The position numbers and the translations under genes were made by a program. Shown here one piece after another: positions 11,252 through 22,100 of a DNA stretch of 64,000 bases; within the stretch, counting starts at the first letter, position 1, and each line of letters begins with the position of its first letter. A model generated the notes under the pieces. The model did not search any database, was not told the origin of the DNA, and saw only the letters and a program-made list of their open reading frames with translations. Source of the DNA: Pteria penguin (taxonomy: Eukaryota; Mollusca; Bivalvia; Pterioida; Pteriidae); contig CM068587.1 of assembly GCA_035048485.1 (NCBI GenBank), forward strand, positions 48,173,996 to 48,237,995. Reading direction: 5' to 3'.

Positions 11252-12939
11252 CATTTATGTGGGGATTTTTTGTAAGGTTTCATTATAGATATTATAGTTG
11301 GTGTATTGAAGTAGAATGAGGGATGTTTTTGTGATTTGGTAAGAAAAACTTATATATGTATATATTTGTACACACAACATGCAAGGTTATTAAGAGGACA
11401 CTCATATTCTTGCTTGCTAAAATCGTATTTAAGAGTAAAGGAATATGTGTCCATATTTCTCGCAATAAATTTTCCATTTATTATTTTAAATCTTGGGGTT
11501 TTTTTTGGGGTTCTCTCAGATGTTTTGTCATTGTGTCTCTCTGAGCTCAACCTAAATACACAACATGTGTAAACAGTAGAATTTTTTTCATGGAAGATAA
11601 CTCTGTAAAACAAAAAGAGGTAGTACCTGACAGTAGTGCTCAGCATTGTTGTTTCAGAGCGTCTGAAACATTATCCAGTCAGGATTTATCTTGTGGTGAA
11701 TTTTAATTCATGAAAGATAACTCTGTAAAGTAAAAAGCTGTAGTACCTAAACAGTAGTGCCCAGTGCTATTTCTTCAGAACATCAGTAATGTTATCCATT
11801 CATACACTTAGGGTTTATCATACGATGCACTAATACACTGTAAAGTGGATGCAAACTGAAGTCACAATACCAGAGGTAGTTACTAGGCAGTACAGAATTG
11901 TATCTGTTAGGTTTGATCTTTTTCTGAAATAACAGACCAAATGATTGGACAAATATTTATGATCGTTTTGACTTTTTTTTAGTATTATGATTGATGTCAA
12001 AATAGGGCATCAGATATTTCTCTATCCTTTTCACAGATGCTTGCCTCAACTTGACATTGATGTTTTTGAGATTCTTTCATGTATTTTGCCTTCTAGATAT
12101 TTATGTAACGTTAACCTTGACATTTTGTAGATGTTTGAAAGTTGACCTTAATGTTTTGTGGTTACTTACTTAAAGTTGACCTTGATCTTTTGTAGATACG
12201 TACGTGAAGTTGACCTTAATGTCACCCACAGGACAAGAGGTAGCAAGAAGTAAGACCTCCATACGACGAGGCCAACCTAATCCTCTCTTTAAGGAAACAT
12301 TCATGTTCCAGGTGGCACTATTTCAGCTGGCAGAGGTCACCTTAATGGTGTCTGTTTACAACAAGAGGAGTATGAAGAAGAAAGATATGATAGGATGGTT
12401 CTCGTTAGGTTAGTTGTTAGTCTTCGTGGATTTTAATTTCATAAACATCGTACAATTTCTATTTTATTTTCTGTAATTTTACACTGGTCATGTAGTACTG
12501 GTAGATGTCGCAATGATTTGACTTAAGATACCTGCTCAAATGGGAAATATCTCTGTGTAATGAAAAGATTCAAAATATCGATTTTGTTTAAAAATCTATA
12601 ATGCAGAAACGAAAGTCTAGAACTCTTTCATAGTTTTTTTTTTCTTAATGCTTATTGCGATGGGTTGAAACTTTTGGTAAATAGGTTTAAAAGAACAATA
12701 CACTATTTCATCGCAGTAAGTTACTTGTTTGAGGTCTTGTCAATCGGTTTTGAAGTATGAAATACCTTTCTAAGTTAAACTATAACATACAAATTAGTTT
12801 GTTAAAAACTTAAAAATATTTGCTGTTTTTTTGTGCAGGTTTAAACTGTAGCGGGGAGGAAGAGGAATCTCACTGGGGAGACATGAGAGAAAGTAAAGGG
12901 GAACAAGTCTGTAGATGGCACGTTCTACTTGAATCCTAA
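3292..12939 (+). CDS. SYT14/16: Synaptotagmin-14/16-like protein, 3' seven coding exons (gene span)
   Basis: Seven exons (3292-3489, 3875-4170, 5169-5448, 6231-6388, 9141-9330, 12196-12408, 12839-12939) join in frame to 478 residues plus stop, incomplete at the N-terminus. Residues about 1-165 are a Ser/Asp-rich, low-complexity linker. C2A spans about 177-305 and C2B about 337-478. The C-terminal block, with [25 protein letters not shown] and the ending CRWHVLLES, is highly characteristic of vertebrate SYT14/SYT16, so the family call is firm; 14 versus 16 cannot be decided. These proteins are Ca2+-independent synaptotagmin relatives thought to act in membrane trafficking and C2-mediated oligomerisation. 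Consistent with that, most Ca2+-ligand aspartates are replaced: C2A loop 1 reads KDRGGASN, C2A loop 3 is basic ([10 protein letters not shown]), and C2B loop 3 reads NKRSMKKKD. The gene lies upstream of, and parallel to, a kinesin gene. Confidence 0.93.
3875..4170 (+). CDS. SYT14/16: SYT14/16-like exon: linker
   Basis: The acceptor is ccttgttccag and the donor gat|gtaagc. The single base left by the previous exon completes a GAT Asp codon, and this exon ends on a codon boundary. The 99 residues are polar and low-complexity ([38 protein letters not shown]) with no recognisable domain, as expected for the variable linker before C2A. Confidence 0.82.
5169..5448 (+). CDS. SYT14/16: SYT14/16-like exon: first two thirds of C2A
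   Basis: The acceptor is ttttctgacag and the donor ccag|gtaggt. It encodes [32 protein letters not shown] and [19 protein letters not shown], then [13 protein letters not shown]. The order of strands and the KKQR..KT..G.SP.FNE signature are those of a C2 domain, closest to SYT14/16 C2A. In loop 1 the Asp that usually precedes the PYV-like motif is replaced (SNCQV), which argues against Ca2+ binding. Confidence 0.93.
6025..6252 (+). repeat. 57-bp tandem repeat x4 covering a splice acceptor
   Basis: Four copies start at 6025, 6082, 6139 and 6196 with only scattered differences. Each contains atgatattgtag|aggaag, the acceptor used by the next exon, followed by the first 22 exonic bases. Only the last copy continues into the exon. 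Use of an earlier copy's AG would insert an in-frame TGA (…ATA AGA/AAA TGG TGA), so the three upstream acceptors are non-productive for protein. Confidence 0.93.
6231..6388 (+). CDS. SYT14/16: SYT14/16-like exon: end of C2A
   Basis: The acceptor is the fourth copy of a 57-bp repeat (gatattgtag at 6221-6230) and the donor is agt|gtaagt. The base left by the previous exon completes GAG. The exon encodes [19 protein letters not shown], the typical C2A strand 6, loop 3 and strand 7 of SYT14/16, and ends [11 protein letters not shown]. Loop 3 is basic in place of the usual aspartates. Confidence 0.92.
7078..8883. repeat. 45-bp intronic minisatellite, about 40 copies
   Basis: The unit is about 45 bp and contains atatccttgggtgttcc and ctgtcctgagatgagct. 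Variation is mostly single-base (gtccc/gtctc/catcc; aatg/gatg/aattc). A block from about 7700 to 8100 recurs nearly perfectly 540 bp (12 units) to the right, showing a recent higher-order duplication. Two copies near 7170 and 7680 are shortened. Because 45 is divisible by 3 and the unit lacks stops in two minus-strand frames, long apparent reading frames result; they are not considered genes. Confidence 0.95.
9141..9330 (+). CDS. SYT14/16: SYT14/16-like exon: C2A-C2B linker and start of C2B
   Basis: The acceptor is gtttcactttcag and the donor ccag|gtatgc. After a Ser-rich linker ([16 protein letters not shown]) the exon encodes [20 protein letters not shown] and [16 protein letters not shown], the opening of SYT14/16 C2B. 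The Ser-rich piece with S..SC/STQS..HG before PE is also present in vertebrate SYT14. The usual first loop-1 Asp of C2B is absent. Confidence 0.94.
9821..9994 (-). mobile_element. 5'-truncated SINE with a 14-bp target-site duplication
   Basis: Read on the minus strand, the element ends in the tail block with ggtgtgacgtaaaac followed by (AATC)n. It lacks the tRNA-like head that full copies carry (compare 35046-35276 and 56330-56605). It is flanked by a perfect direct repeat tttagggagaaata at 9807-9820 and 9995-10008, the hallmark of target-primed retroposition. Confidence 0.88.
11161..11248. repeat. (AT)n microsatellite
   Basis: An uninterrupted AT dinucleotide run of about 88 bp lies in the fifth synaptotagmin intron seen here. 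It is self-complementary and could extrude as a cruciform. No function is suggested. Confidence 0.97.
12196..12408 (+). CDS. SYT14/16: SYT14/16-like exon: core of C2B
   Basis: The acceptor is gatcttttgtag and the donor ttag|gttagt. The base from the previous exon completes Asp (GAT), giving [20 protein letters not shown]. Then come [38 protein letters not shown] and [13 protein letters not shown]. The block is nearly diagnostic of SYT14/16. The basic KRSMKKK takes the place of the acidic Ca2+-binding loop 3. Confidence 0.96.
12839..12939 (+). CDS. SYT14/16: SYT14/16-like terminal exon with stop
   Basis: The acceptor is ttttttgtgcag. The exon encodes [20 protein letters not shown] and ends [12 protein letters not shown] before TAA at 12937-12939. 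The C-terminal W-x-x-M-x-E-S-K-G-x-Q-V-C-R-W-H sequence is the conserved end of SYT14/16, so the gene terminates normally. Confidence 0.96.
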
Positions 12940-15582
12940 TGTTATAGATCCCAATCACACATTACTCTGCACGCATCGTAGCCGTTCTCATATACACCTT
13001 ACCACTGTAGCGATCTTCAACAGATGTAGTTAAACACCAAGACGTAGAGGATAGTATATTTTAACTCGAACGGGTTGTGGACATTTTAAAATGCCAATAG
13101 AGGGTTGAGGGGGAAAATTTTTGAAAACGGAGGGTTTATTTAAAATTTACAACAGAATCCCCTCTTTTTAGCTGTTGATCTATTTACGCAATATTCTTCA
13201 TGTAGTTTCAAAGTTGCTCATATATATGTGTACTATTTATAAGAAAGTATCTCTGTGGTAAAACCAATGCTTACATTTCTTTACAGAGACATACTGTGTA
13301 TGTCTGTGTTCTTCACATTTTCTTTATTTACACATTTTTTTTTTCACAATTTTTGCTCATTTTACGTTTTTCGTTCAAGAAATCTTCTTTTATGTTAGTG
13401 CAATTAATTCATGTTACCGGAGTGTATTCCCCTACCTTTCAGCATAATATGATGTATTTACTTGATTCAAGTATCTCATCAATGACTGATATTTTTCTAT
13501 CTCTTTTCATACCAGTGTTCTCCTATATATCAAAATCTCTTTATAAAATCAAATTTTGATTTTAATTATTTGTTGCTTGTTTCTGTTAGACTTAAATTGA
13601 TGTTTAACTTTGCCTTTGAATGAAATGTACTTTTTCTTGTTGACAGGTAATAGTATCATCATGTAGACCTTTTACATCTATATGTCTTGAAAACTTAATT
13701 TGATAACTATAGCAATACCTTTTATATTTAGGACCCCACAGCATAAGTGTGTGCCCTATAGTAATCACTCTGTCTGTCCATCTATCTTTCTGTCCGTCAG
13801 CAAAAACTTTAGCGTTGGTCATATCTAATTCACTGTCACAGGTAGAGCTTTCATATTTGGCATGTGTGTTCCTTATGATAAGACCTTCCTGTTGGTACCA
13901 AAATTTTTGATCATGTGGCCTTGGCAGTGACGTTTGACCTGCATTTGAAAAACTTGAACATTGACCATAACTATTGAACCCTTAAAAGTAGGGCTTTCAT
14001 GTTTCTTGTGACAAGACCATTCTGTTGGTACCAAGTTAAGGTCAAGGTCGTGGTGACGGGCATCCAGCATGGCCCTTCTGACTTTGTCAGTTTTCTAGTT
14101 AATGCTTAGCTTTAAGATGTCAAAGTAACTTGAGCATTGTGTGCTTTAGTAAGGCTTAATGAATAACTGATACCTCCTCACCATTCTGCCTTTCATACTT
14201 TTTGTGTGATCTGCAAAATGTCCATTTATATATCAAAATCCTGTATCTACCCAATGTAGGGTCAGTTATTGTACGTTTTATTGGGAAATGTAAGTCTTGC
14301 TTGGTGTGAATTACACTGAAAATTTTATCTAAAATAACAATTCAGTAAATGACTGTGGTTAATTTCTATTTTATGAATTCCCATTTTTGTTTATTCTTGC
14401 ACTATATATAGCATTCTTTACTTTTACTACTAACTCAGAAAAAAAAAAGACTTACTTGGTAGGGGGTATCAGATTAAAAGTTCACCTTGATACATACTAC
14501 ATTCCGTTAATACTCATTGTCGACCAAGTTTATTTGATTTACAGATATAAATATGATTTTTTTTTAAATCACCAAAGATAATGCATGATTTTACAGACTT
14601 ATATGCTACTTGTAACTTGACCACCTACTGAAATGGATGTTACGTGTGTCCACTGTTGTGGATTTTTCTTTTTATTACAAATTATATTTCTTTGTTGACC
14701 AATCAAACTTCAGATTTTAAGATATATACAGGACTCCCAAGATCTATATGAAGACAAATGCTTGCGACTGTTAGATATTCTGTGTATGAATGAAAAAAGT
14801 CGTATTTTAGAGTCCCGTTTCTCATGTTGTTTGAAATTTGTTCTCGCATTGAGAATATATATATATATATATGTGTTTATTATACATATATGGCATTCCC
14901 TTTTTATTGGTATGAAAATGGTTGTATAAACAGATATTTTATTTTTGTGATATCTCAGTGTTGTTTGTTTTCCATGTTAATGTTTTAACTTAATCCATGG
15001 CTGTACTTACAAATGAAGGTAAACAATTTGAGCATTTTTCATGCAAGCTAAGAATTTATTTGTATTAAACCAACTCTGACATATTCAATCAATGCTCTGG
15101 AAATCTTACCTAACATTGAAATTGTATTAAGTAATCACGATTATCAGGTGTTGATGTTGATTATCAGGTGTTGATGTTGATGACATATTGTATATCAAGG
15201 AAGGGCATCCCTGTGATAAGAACAATTACTCTCGTTACTTTTTCTTCAATGTATTTTCATGAAAATTTTCATGCTGAAAAGTTGAAAGTTTGAACAGAGG
15301 TATGAAAAGTCCTACAGTGAAGAAATGAAAAAAAAAAAGAAATATATGGTTTTCCTGACCACAAAATAATTGTTTAATTTACTTATATATTAAAGATACA
15401 TTCAGTACATCCTAGTGCCCCTTTTATGACAAATTTAAGATTTGTTGTGTTTTTGTTTATTTGTTTCTATTTCTCTGTGGGTCTGTAGTTAATAACTACT
15501 TTAGAAAATAAATAATGTAATAAGACACTGATGTGTGTATCAGTGATCTGTGCATCAGTGATATCAGCATACATGTAGTATT

Positions 15583-15983
15583 CTTTTTATGCCCCTGGAA
15601 TGTAATTTGGGGGCATCTAGTGTTTGGCTTGTCTGTACGTCTGTCATTGGCAAAAAAAAAAAACTTTAACATATGTCATAACTTTTGAACCTTTACAGGT
15701 AGGATTATCATCTTTCGCAATTGCATTCCTCATAATGAGTCCACATTTCTTGACCTGGTGACCTTGGCCATGACCTTTTCTAAAAACTTTAACATTTCAT
15801 CATAACTTTTGAAATATAACAGGTATGGCTTTCATCTTTTGCATGTGCATTCCTTGTGACGAGTCCTTTACATTTCAGATTTCTACTACAGTTCTTGACT
15901 TAGTGACCTTGACTGTGACCTTTTAACAACATTTCAAAATTTGCCTTATTTGGACTTTGTAGCCACCGGGGGCATTCTTGTTT
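15583..15983 (+). mobile_element. Dispersed repeat of the gggggcat-ended family
   Basis: It starts ttttatgcccctgg and ends gccaccgggggcattcttg then tttcacaaac. The body carries stretches such as aactttaacat, ataacttttgaac and gaccttgac. Elements with the same start, body words and end recur at 49158-49384, 33195-33430 and 59304-59560, so this is a repeated family, probably non-autonomous. I cannot place it in a superfamily. Confidence 0.6.
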
Positions 15984-16684
15984 CACAAACACATCTTGTT
16001 TATTCATAATGATGTTCATTGCACGGTGATGGATCAAACAGATGTCACAGTATATTTATTTTGAAGTAGATTCATGTTATTGTACACTTTGTATTTGAAT
16101 GTCTCTTCATATGTAGATCTTACAAGTAGATTGCTCTTTTCAAATAGAAAACTTATCATTGAGGACAAGGGAAATATCCTTCATGTTTTCTAAAGAATCA
16201 AAATATTTTATCTTTTTTTTGTGAAATATAATTATCTAATTACAAGGTTGCGATGTAGTGTGAAGTGTTTGTATTAAGTAAAACACTGTGTATTTTCACT
16301 TTGAGATAATTACTTTCTGTTTTATAAAGCTCTGTCCACACTGTTTAGTGCTATATTGCATTCTTGTAAAATCTCACTTTATATGTCTAAATTTCCGATG
16401 TACTGTATGTCTCTGATTATTTTGTTATTGTTGTAAAACTTACTGTTATTATATTTGGATGATTAAGTTGTTGACTCCACATATATTATTTAATAAATTA
16501 ACTCCAGCTCATGTGCTGATTTACTTACCATTCAATAATTTCTTTGTTTATCTTTTATTTGTTCTTGACTTTGGATTTACAGATTTACTGGTGATTTCAA
16601 CAAGTAATACCAGATAGTTTCTGTAGGTATCTATGATTAATCATACACCTGTCTCTTAGTCATTGACCCACCAGTGGTTCAATG

Positions 16685-16828
16685 GTGTCCTGTTTTTCAT
16701 ATGATACACTTAAAACCAAGGTCCCGTGTCACAGAAAACACGGTCTCTAAAAGACTCGCCGCTTCAGCTTGGTCTTTCACAAAGTCTAGATTTCTGTGCA
16801 TTGCATCAGTACAATGCCATCATCACAT
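16685..16828 (+). mobile_element. SINE body fragment
   Basis: The stretch carries the shared SINE body words: gtgtcctg, gatacact, ggtcccgtgtcac, a ctaaaaga block, then atttctgtgcattgcatca followed by gccatcatca. The order matches the intact + strand SINE at 56330-56605. The tRNA-like head and the (AATC)n tail are not visible, so it is an internal remnant. Confidence 0.6.
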
Positions 16829-16929
16829 AGATGCTGTGCTGGTGTAGTTCTGTTGATAGGGGGCTTGGCTTAAGGCCCAGCAGTCTCAAGATCAAGTACC
16901 GTTGGCAGTCTGAGTGATGAACGACAAGG

Positions 16930-17325
16930 TAAGGTGTGAGGTCACGACAGACAATGGCATGTTCATAATCCCATAGTCTGGGGTCACGGTAGACAACGTC
17001 ATGTGCATGATCCCATAGTCTGGGTTCACAGCGGACAGTCATGTGCATGATCCCATAGTCTGGATCACGGTAGACAACAGCATATGCATGACCCCATAGT
17101 CTGGGTTCACAGTAGACGTCATGTGCATGATCCCATAGTCTGGGTTCACAGTAGACGTCATGTGCATGATCCCATAGTCTGCGGTCACGGTAGACAGCGG
17201 CATATGCATGATCCCAGTCTGGGATCACGGTAGTCTGGGGTCACGGCAGACAATGACATAAGCATGATTCCAGTCTGGGTCACGGTAGACAACGGCATGT
17301 TCATGATCCTATAGTCTGGTGTTCT
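16930..17325. repeat. Imperfect 39-42-bp tandem repeat, about nine copies
   Basis: The repeating words are ggtcacggtagac, catgtgcatgatcccata and gtctggg. Spacing between successive ccatag words is 42, 40, 41, 39 and 39 bp, so copies vary in length. It adjoins the SINE remnant to its left, whose ending atcatcaca it may have grown from. There is no splice site and no coding sign. Confidence 0.88.
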
Positions 17326-17630
17326 TCCTTTGGACAGGGAGCATCCGAAGGACGGTGATAATAAAAGTAACTAGAAGTCGAGAGGGGGAAGAGCGATAAA
17401 ATAAAGTTGTGGAACGTACAGAACTAAACGCAGGACTGAAATAGCGAGACTTGATTGAAATTGTGGGATGTGGGGTTTGACTTAAGTGTTATTATACCAT
17501 TTTTCCTTATGTTATGTGGCTGTGACACTCTTTACACAGTGTTTATTCACATTCATGTATATATATAGTACTGAATTATATATGTTTCGTCTGTATGTCA
17601 GGGCATTCATGCCGGGTGTGACTAGCCAGA

Positions 17631-17740
17631 CAGGAGACGCTCACTCCTCCCGGGCACCTGGTCTCGCCTCTGAATTTCAGGGGTCCGTGAATGTCCACTA
17701 TGGTACATTGTTGTTAGTGCCATAGTCATGTGACACCAGT
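17631..17740 (+). repeat. Dispersed repeat containing ggagacgc/cactcct
   Basis: The segment with caggagacgctcactcctcc, then tctcgcctctg and ggggtccg, then ctatggtac resembles the segment at 54600-54830 (ggagacgcccactcctgc, tcgcctcctattctcatggg, ctattgtggtacg). Two diverged copies in one window indicate a dispersed repeat family. Its type is unknown. Confidence 0.5.
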
Positions 17741-18173
17741 TACTTTCGTATTTTACATAAAGATATGTATACATATGAATAAAAGTATAGGTATTAGTAG
17801 TTTAAAACTTAGAAAGTGCTGGTATTTGCAACTGTAAAGTGTGAGTTAGCGTAAAATGATTGATTTATATAAATTAAAAACAATGACATATATACACGAT
17901 TACATGTGTTTTATATGTTTCTGTCCGAGGTTATACAAAGAGGTATAACTCTGTCATGCTTAAGAACCAACGTATACTTTCCCAGGCTGATGTAGCGCAT
18001 GTGATACAGAGAAGAAAACGATGCAATGTACACAAGAGAAATAAAGACATTGCCGTAGCGGGCAGAAAGAAGGAGGGAGGGGATAAAATTACATGTATTA
18101 AGAAAGTATTGGAATGTGTACTTTGCATTGTTCATCTCTTCAAATTGTCTTTTTAAAACAACCTTCCACAATG

Positions 18174-18326
18174 CAGTGGCGGAATTAGAGGGGGCAGGGC
18201 GCCCCCTCCTTTTCGCAACATATTTACAAGTAAAAATCCAGATTTGGCACCAAACATGGCTGAGTGGTTTTGTTAATACACATGTGCCCCCCGCCCCCGG
18301 TTTCGGAAGTCCTGGATCCGCCACTG
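18174..18326. mobile_element. Short MITE with CAGTGGCGGA ends
   Basis: The left end is cagtggcggaat and the right end ggatccgccactg, inverted complements over about 10 bp. The element is 153 bp, has a GC-rich core (gggggcagggcgccccc) and no coding capacity. CAGTGGCGGA-type termini are common in short hAT-like elements of animals. A clear target-site duplication is not seen, so the class is tentative. Confidence 0.6.
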
Positions 18327-19028
18327 TATTGTAAGCACCTTTAGTGGGCGGGAGGTGCTTGTAAACTGGAGAGGCTTATACATGTAGATATATCGATCTC
18401 AGTCAGTCAGTAGAAATTCTCATCAATGACATGTTTAGATACTACATGTGAACAGAGACATATATACATATAGCTCAGCGATGTAAATAGATACTTTCAA
18501 CTTCAAGAAGTCTGGTACAGCAAATATCGATAATTTGTCATAATATTATTTTTTGTCATGATATTACTGGTATATCTTACGAGAATCTCGGTGAAAAACT
18601 GTAATATCATATGCAACACTAGTTTCCAATGTATATCTTAACAGTCTCCTTCCCCTGAAAAAATAATTAAAACCTTGGAAGTTCCCACCGTTTGAATAAG
18701 CCGCTCTACTTCGACTAGTTTATTTTGAATGGAGGGATGCGTTTTCAAATATGATAACCTGAGTTATGAAAGAAATGCTGGAAAAGACTTAGTATACTTT
18801 TATTCACTTAAATATCAATATTACTACTCTAGTAATATAGAATCTACTAAATATACCAATGAAATTCTTTTTTTATTTTTATAAATAACCCCCAATTTTT
18901 AAATGGACTTACCTCTATCTGCAAACATGTAGGTAACACGGATCAAACATTCATACGACTATAGTACTTCAGTAACTTCGATTGGGATTTATTAGCTCCA
19001 GTGTGGAAAAAGTTTTAAAACAATTAAA

Positions 19029-19070
19029 ATGAGTTCTTTTGGATGTATTCTTGTGATTGAAAATGGATAG
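19029..19070 (+). promoter_or_regulatory. Possible 13-codon upstream ORF before the kinesin start
   Basis: An ATG at 19029 opens a 13-codon frame ending TAG at 19068-19070, 12 bases before the kinesin start codon. If the transcript begins upstream of it, this would act as an upstream ORF. The transcription start is not identifiable, so its presence in the mRNA is unproven. Confidence 0.25.
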
Positions 19071-19082
19071 TTTTTATAAAGT

Positions 19083-19129
19083 ATGTCGAATGTGAAAGTT
19101 GCAGTAAGAGTTAGGCCTTTGAGTCAGAG
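19083..19129 (+). CDS. STARD9/KIF16A: Kinesin exon 1: start codon and first strand
   Basis: ATG at 19083, with A at -3, begins [15 protein letters not shown], the canonical beta-1 strand VKVAVRVRP of kinesin-3 motors, so the start is certain by homology. The donor is gag|gttagt. The exon leaves two bases that complete an Arg codon with the next exon. Confidence 0.96.
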
Positions 19130-22100
19130 GTTAGTATTTTGAATAAACATATTTAGCAGTTAAGCATATTCCCTTGCTACTTTTACTTTGACTTTGAGTT
19201 TGATTTTATTAAACAGAATTTACAACGCATGAGTTCAATATCAGATTCCAATATTTAATGTATATGATTTATGGAGTTCAGATTATTTACATGTCAGCTG
19301 TTTTGCACGTTTATCTGACTGTTCATATGTTACAGGGAGGCAGATAAATCGGCCAGGTCGATCGTGGAGGTAACTGGAGATACTATCAGTGTCACTAACG
19401 TGAAGGTAAGAAAAACACAGATTATATATACTCAAGTGAGTTTAGGAAGAGGACATGGTACTGTAGCAGGAAGGATGAAAAATCATTGGCCAGACCGGGA
19501 CTCGAACCCAGGACCTTCCGCTAACAAGGCGGATGCTCTACCAACTGAGCTATCTGGGCCGATGTCCCAGTCTGCCACACACATCCCCTGCCAATCTGAG
19601 GTTTCCCCGAAACCTCACACCAAGTCCTCCTCTCACAGTGGCATACAACCTCTGCCAACTGATGAGAGTTGGTGGAACCTCCAAACTGTAGCAGGAAGGT
19701 TGAAAAATCATTGGCCAGACCGGGACTCGAACCCAGGACCTTCCGCTAACAAGGCGGATGCTCTACCAACTGAGCTATCTGGGCCGATGTCCCAGTCTGC
19801 CACAGTACATTTTGTAAGAGGAAGAGGAAAGATACATAGGCCGAAGGGAGGGGGGTAATACAGAATATGCATTGGGTGGGATGACATGGAAGGCGTAGAG
19901 AAATGTCGACCTGTCTTTTCCACTTATCTGTCACAATTGTATTTGTATCTCCAATGCCTTGGAATCCAGGCATTGAAAGGAATTTTATTGGGTTGGACAG
20001 GTGTCACTGTTTTTTTTGCATACAGTACAATCAAAATGTTTGTAATTTTTCAATCTCAATATCCCTAGATATAATACAAGTTTAGGACAGGATTCCAATA
20101 TATGTCATCAATTTGACAGATGTTCACTTTGACATTTTGTCATGCTTTGACAGTAGGAATGGTTGCCCATAGAGAATAAAAAGGAATGGGAGGACGGCTA
20201 AGTAATATTCATATAATATTGATAATTACCCTTCCTTGATATTACTTTGCATTTGCCAAAGTACATGTAATTAAATTATAATTTCCACCTTAAAAATCCC
20301 AAAATATGAATATAAATGATTCAGTTTTAATTTTTAAGGCATGGAACTTAGAGGTCCTGTTAAATTGCATGAGTGCAGTTATTAATAGGATTACTGTCAT
20401 GTTTGAAGTATGCTTAAGGTTTAAAGCCCCTGAACTGAATGACAAAGTAAAACTATTAACATTACTTATTATTCTTACATATGTGCACCAGTCATTCTGT
20501 ACTGAATTTGTGGGCTTTTAAGTTGCTTTTGACATCCTTGTCATCAGAGAATGGGGATGACTTTTTGACTTAAACTACATAACTGAAAATTGACAGGAAA
20601 TTTTACATAAATGAAAATAAAGTTTGTTACCAATGAATCCCCCTCCTGTTCCTAATTTCCCTCACTACTGAATTTAGTGAATAGGTCTGATATTGTAACC
20701 AACCTACTGAACTATATATAATTATCATAAAGTATTCAAAATTGAAGACGTTTCAAGTTTTCCGTGAAGTCTTACCAATACCTGCAAGAATTCCTATATC
20801 ATAAATTTTTGTTTGTGTATTGGCCCGTCTCTTTTGTGTATTGACCCTTCTCTATTGTATTTGGTTTAGACAGTAAGTAAACATAACATTAAAGAGTCAG
20901 GCTCACTAACACTATAGCAGATATACCTATATAAATAATACATGTAGTGAAAATATTATCTGACATAAATAAATATTAATTCATACAAAGATAACAAATA
21001 ACTGCCACTGTCAATGCAATTTTCTTTAAATTCTATCAAAGAAAATGTAAATACTTGAAATCCTATAAGAACAGGAAAAGTTGGAGAAAACTATCACAGA
21101 TTAAATGTACATGTAGAGCAAACGAAATTGTATAACACAGTTTGGGTATTCTAAATGCCTAATTCTGGGTATAGCTTCAAGCAATGTATGGTGATTTTTA
21201 TCACAGTCTGTGGTAATGTGAGGCCCTTTAAATATTGATCCTATCTATACATTCTATGAGAATTGATTGTTAAATGGCTGATCTCTTATTTGACACTCTT
21301 TACAGAAAGCCAAGGGTGTAAAGTTTGCAAAGTGATTTAGGTTCTTCATCTGACTTGTATTCCTCAAGAGTGATCTTAATGAATTAATAATTTACTTAGA
21401 TTTTAAGCCTTGCACCCATAAATTATAAAGGATTGGGGGAGAAAAGCTTTGTATTATCTTAACTTGTTGAAAGATATAGTGAGAAAGTGAAAAAGTGCAC
21501 AAAGTAAGAAAGTGAAAATAAACTTTAAATTTGTTTTATTTATCATAGTCTTCTTGACCATGTAAATAAAAGTTGTAACAATGGCCATGGGGCATCCAGG
21601 TATATAGAAATAAAAAGGTAAACAACAAGAGTAAGTTAGGGTATAAGTACTTGTATCTGTATAATTGTTACATTTTGTAATCATTATTTGTATCTGTAGG
21701 CAGTTTTGCCGTGCAAACTCGTTTTGGCTGAGTGGTTAGCAAATCTGGTGCGGATGGTCTCGAGTTCAAATTTTGCTTAGGAACGCACAGTTATGTCCAT
21801 GTAGGTTTACAGGTGCCAGTTTGTTGACATTAATCCCTTGTCACGAACGTACACATCACGTACAGAAATAGCTGTATATCCCTTACGAGGATGTTGTGTA
21901 ACTGGTCAGTGGAAAATACTGGGTTCGAACCTCATTAAAGGATGCCATTGGTTGGGACATGAAATCGGTATCTGTGCAGTCACCTGGCCTGTCAGGTACT
22001 AGAGTCTAAAGTTATTGTTTGTTGGTTAATCAGTGTTTTGCGTCGCTTTCAACAATTTTTCAGTGATATCACGACACGGATGCAGGAGGTACATGTATAA

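Larger units (their letters stand above)
9331..12195 (+). other. Intron with a SINE, an (AT)n run and MITE ends
   Basis: This intron of about 2.9 kb holds a truncated SINE (9821-9994) and a pure (AT)n tract (11161-11248). Copies of the motif aagataactctgtaaa near 11597 and 11714 look like single ends of the same MITE family seen complete at 39666-39808. Nothing coding is recognised. Confidence 0.7.
12940..19082 (+). other. 3' UTR of the C2 gene and intergenic space
   Basis: No further coding exon is recognised between the synaptotagmin stop and the kinesin start codon. The first 3 kb or so is AT-rich and may be a long 3' UTR. A candidate AATAAA is at 16492-16497, but several others exist and none is decisive. 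The rest contains transposon-like pieces (15583-15983, 16685-16828, 17631-17740, 18174-18326) and a roughly 40-bp tandem repeat. Confidence 0.5.

Noticed and set aside
19488..19785. Two functional tRNA genes
   Set aside because: The acceptor stem pairs only with a bulged base and both sit in a repeated 225-bp unit, so SINE heads or pseudogenes are more likely.
19364..19858. 164-codon plus-strand frame
   Set aside because: Only its first part is kinesin exon 2; the rest is intron and the inverted tRNA-like tandem repeat, after a consensus donor at 19406.
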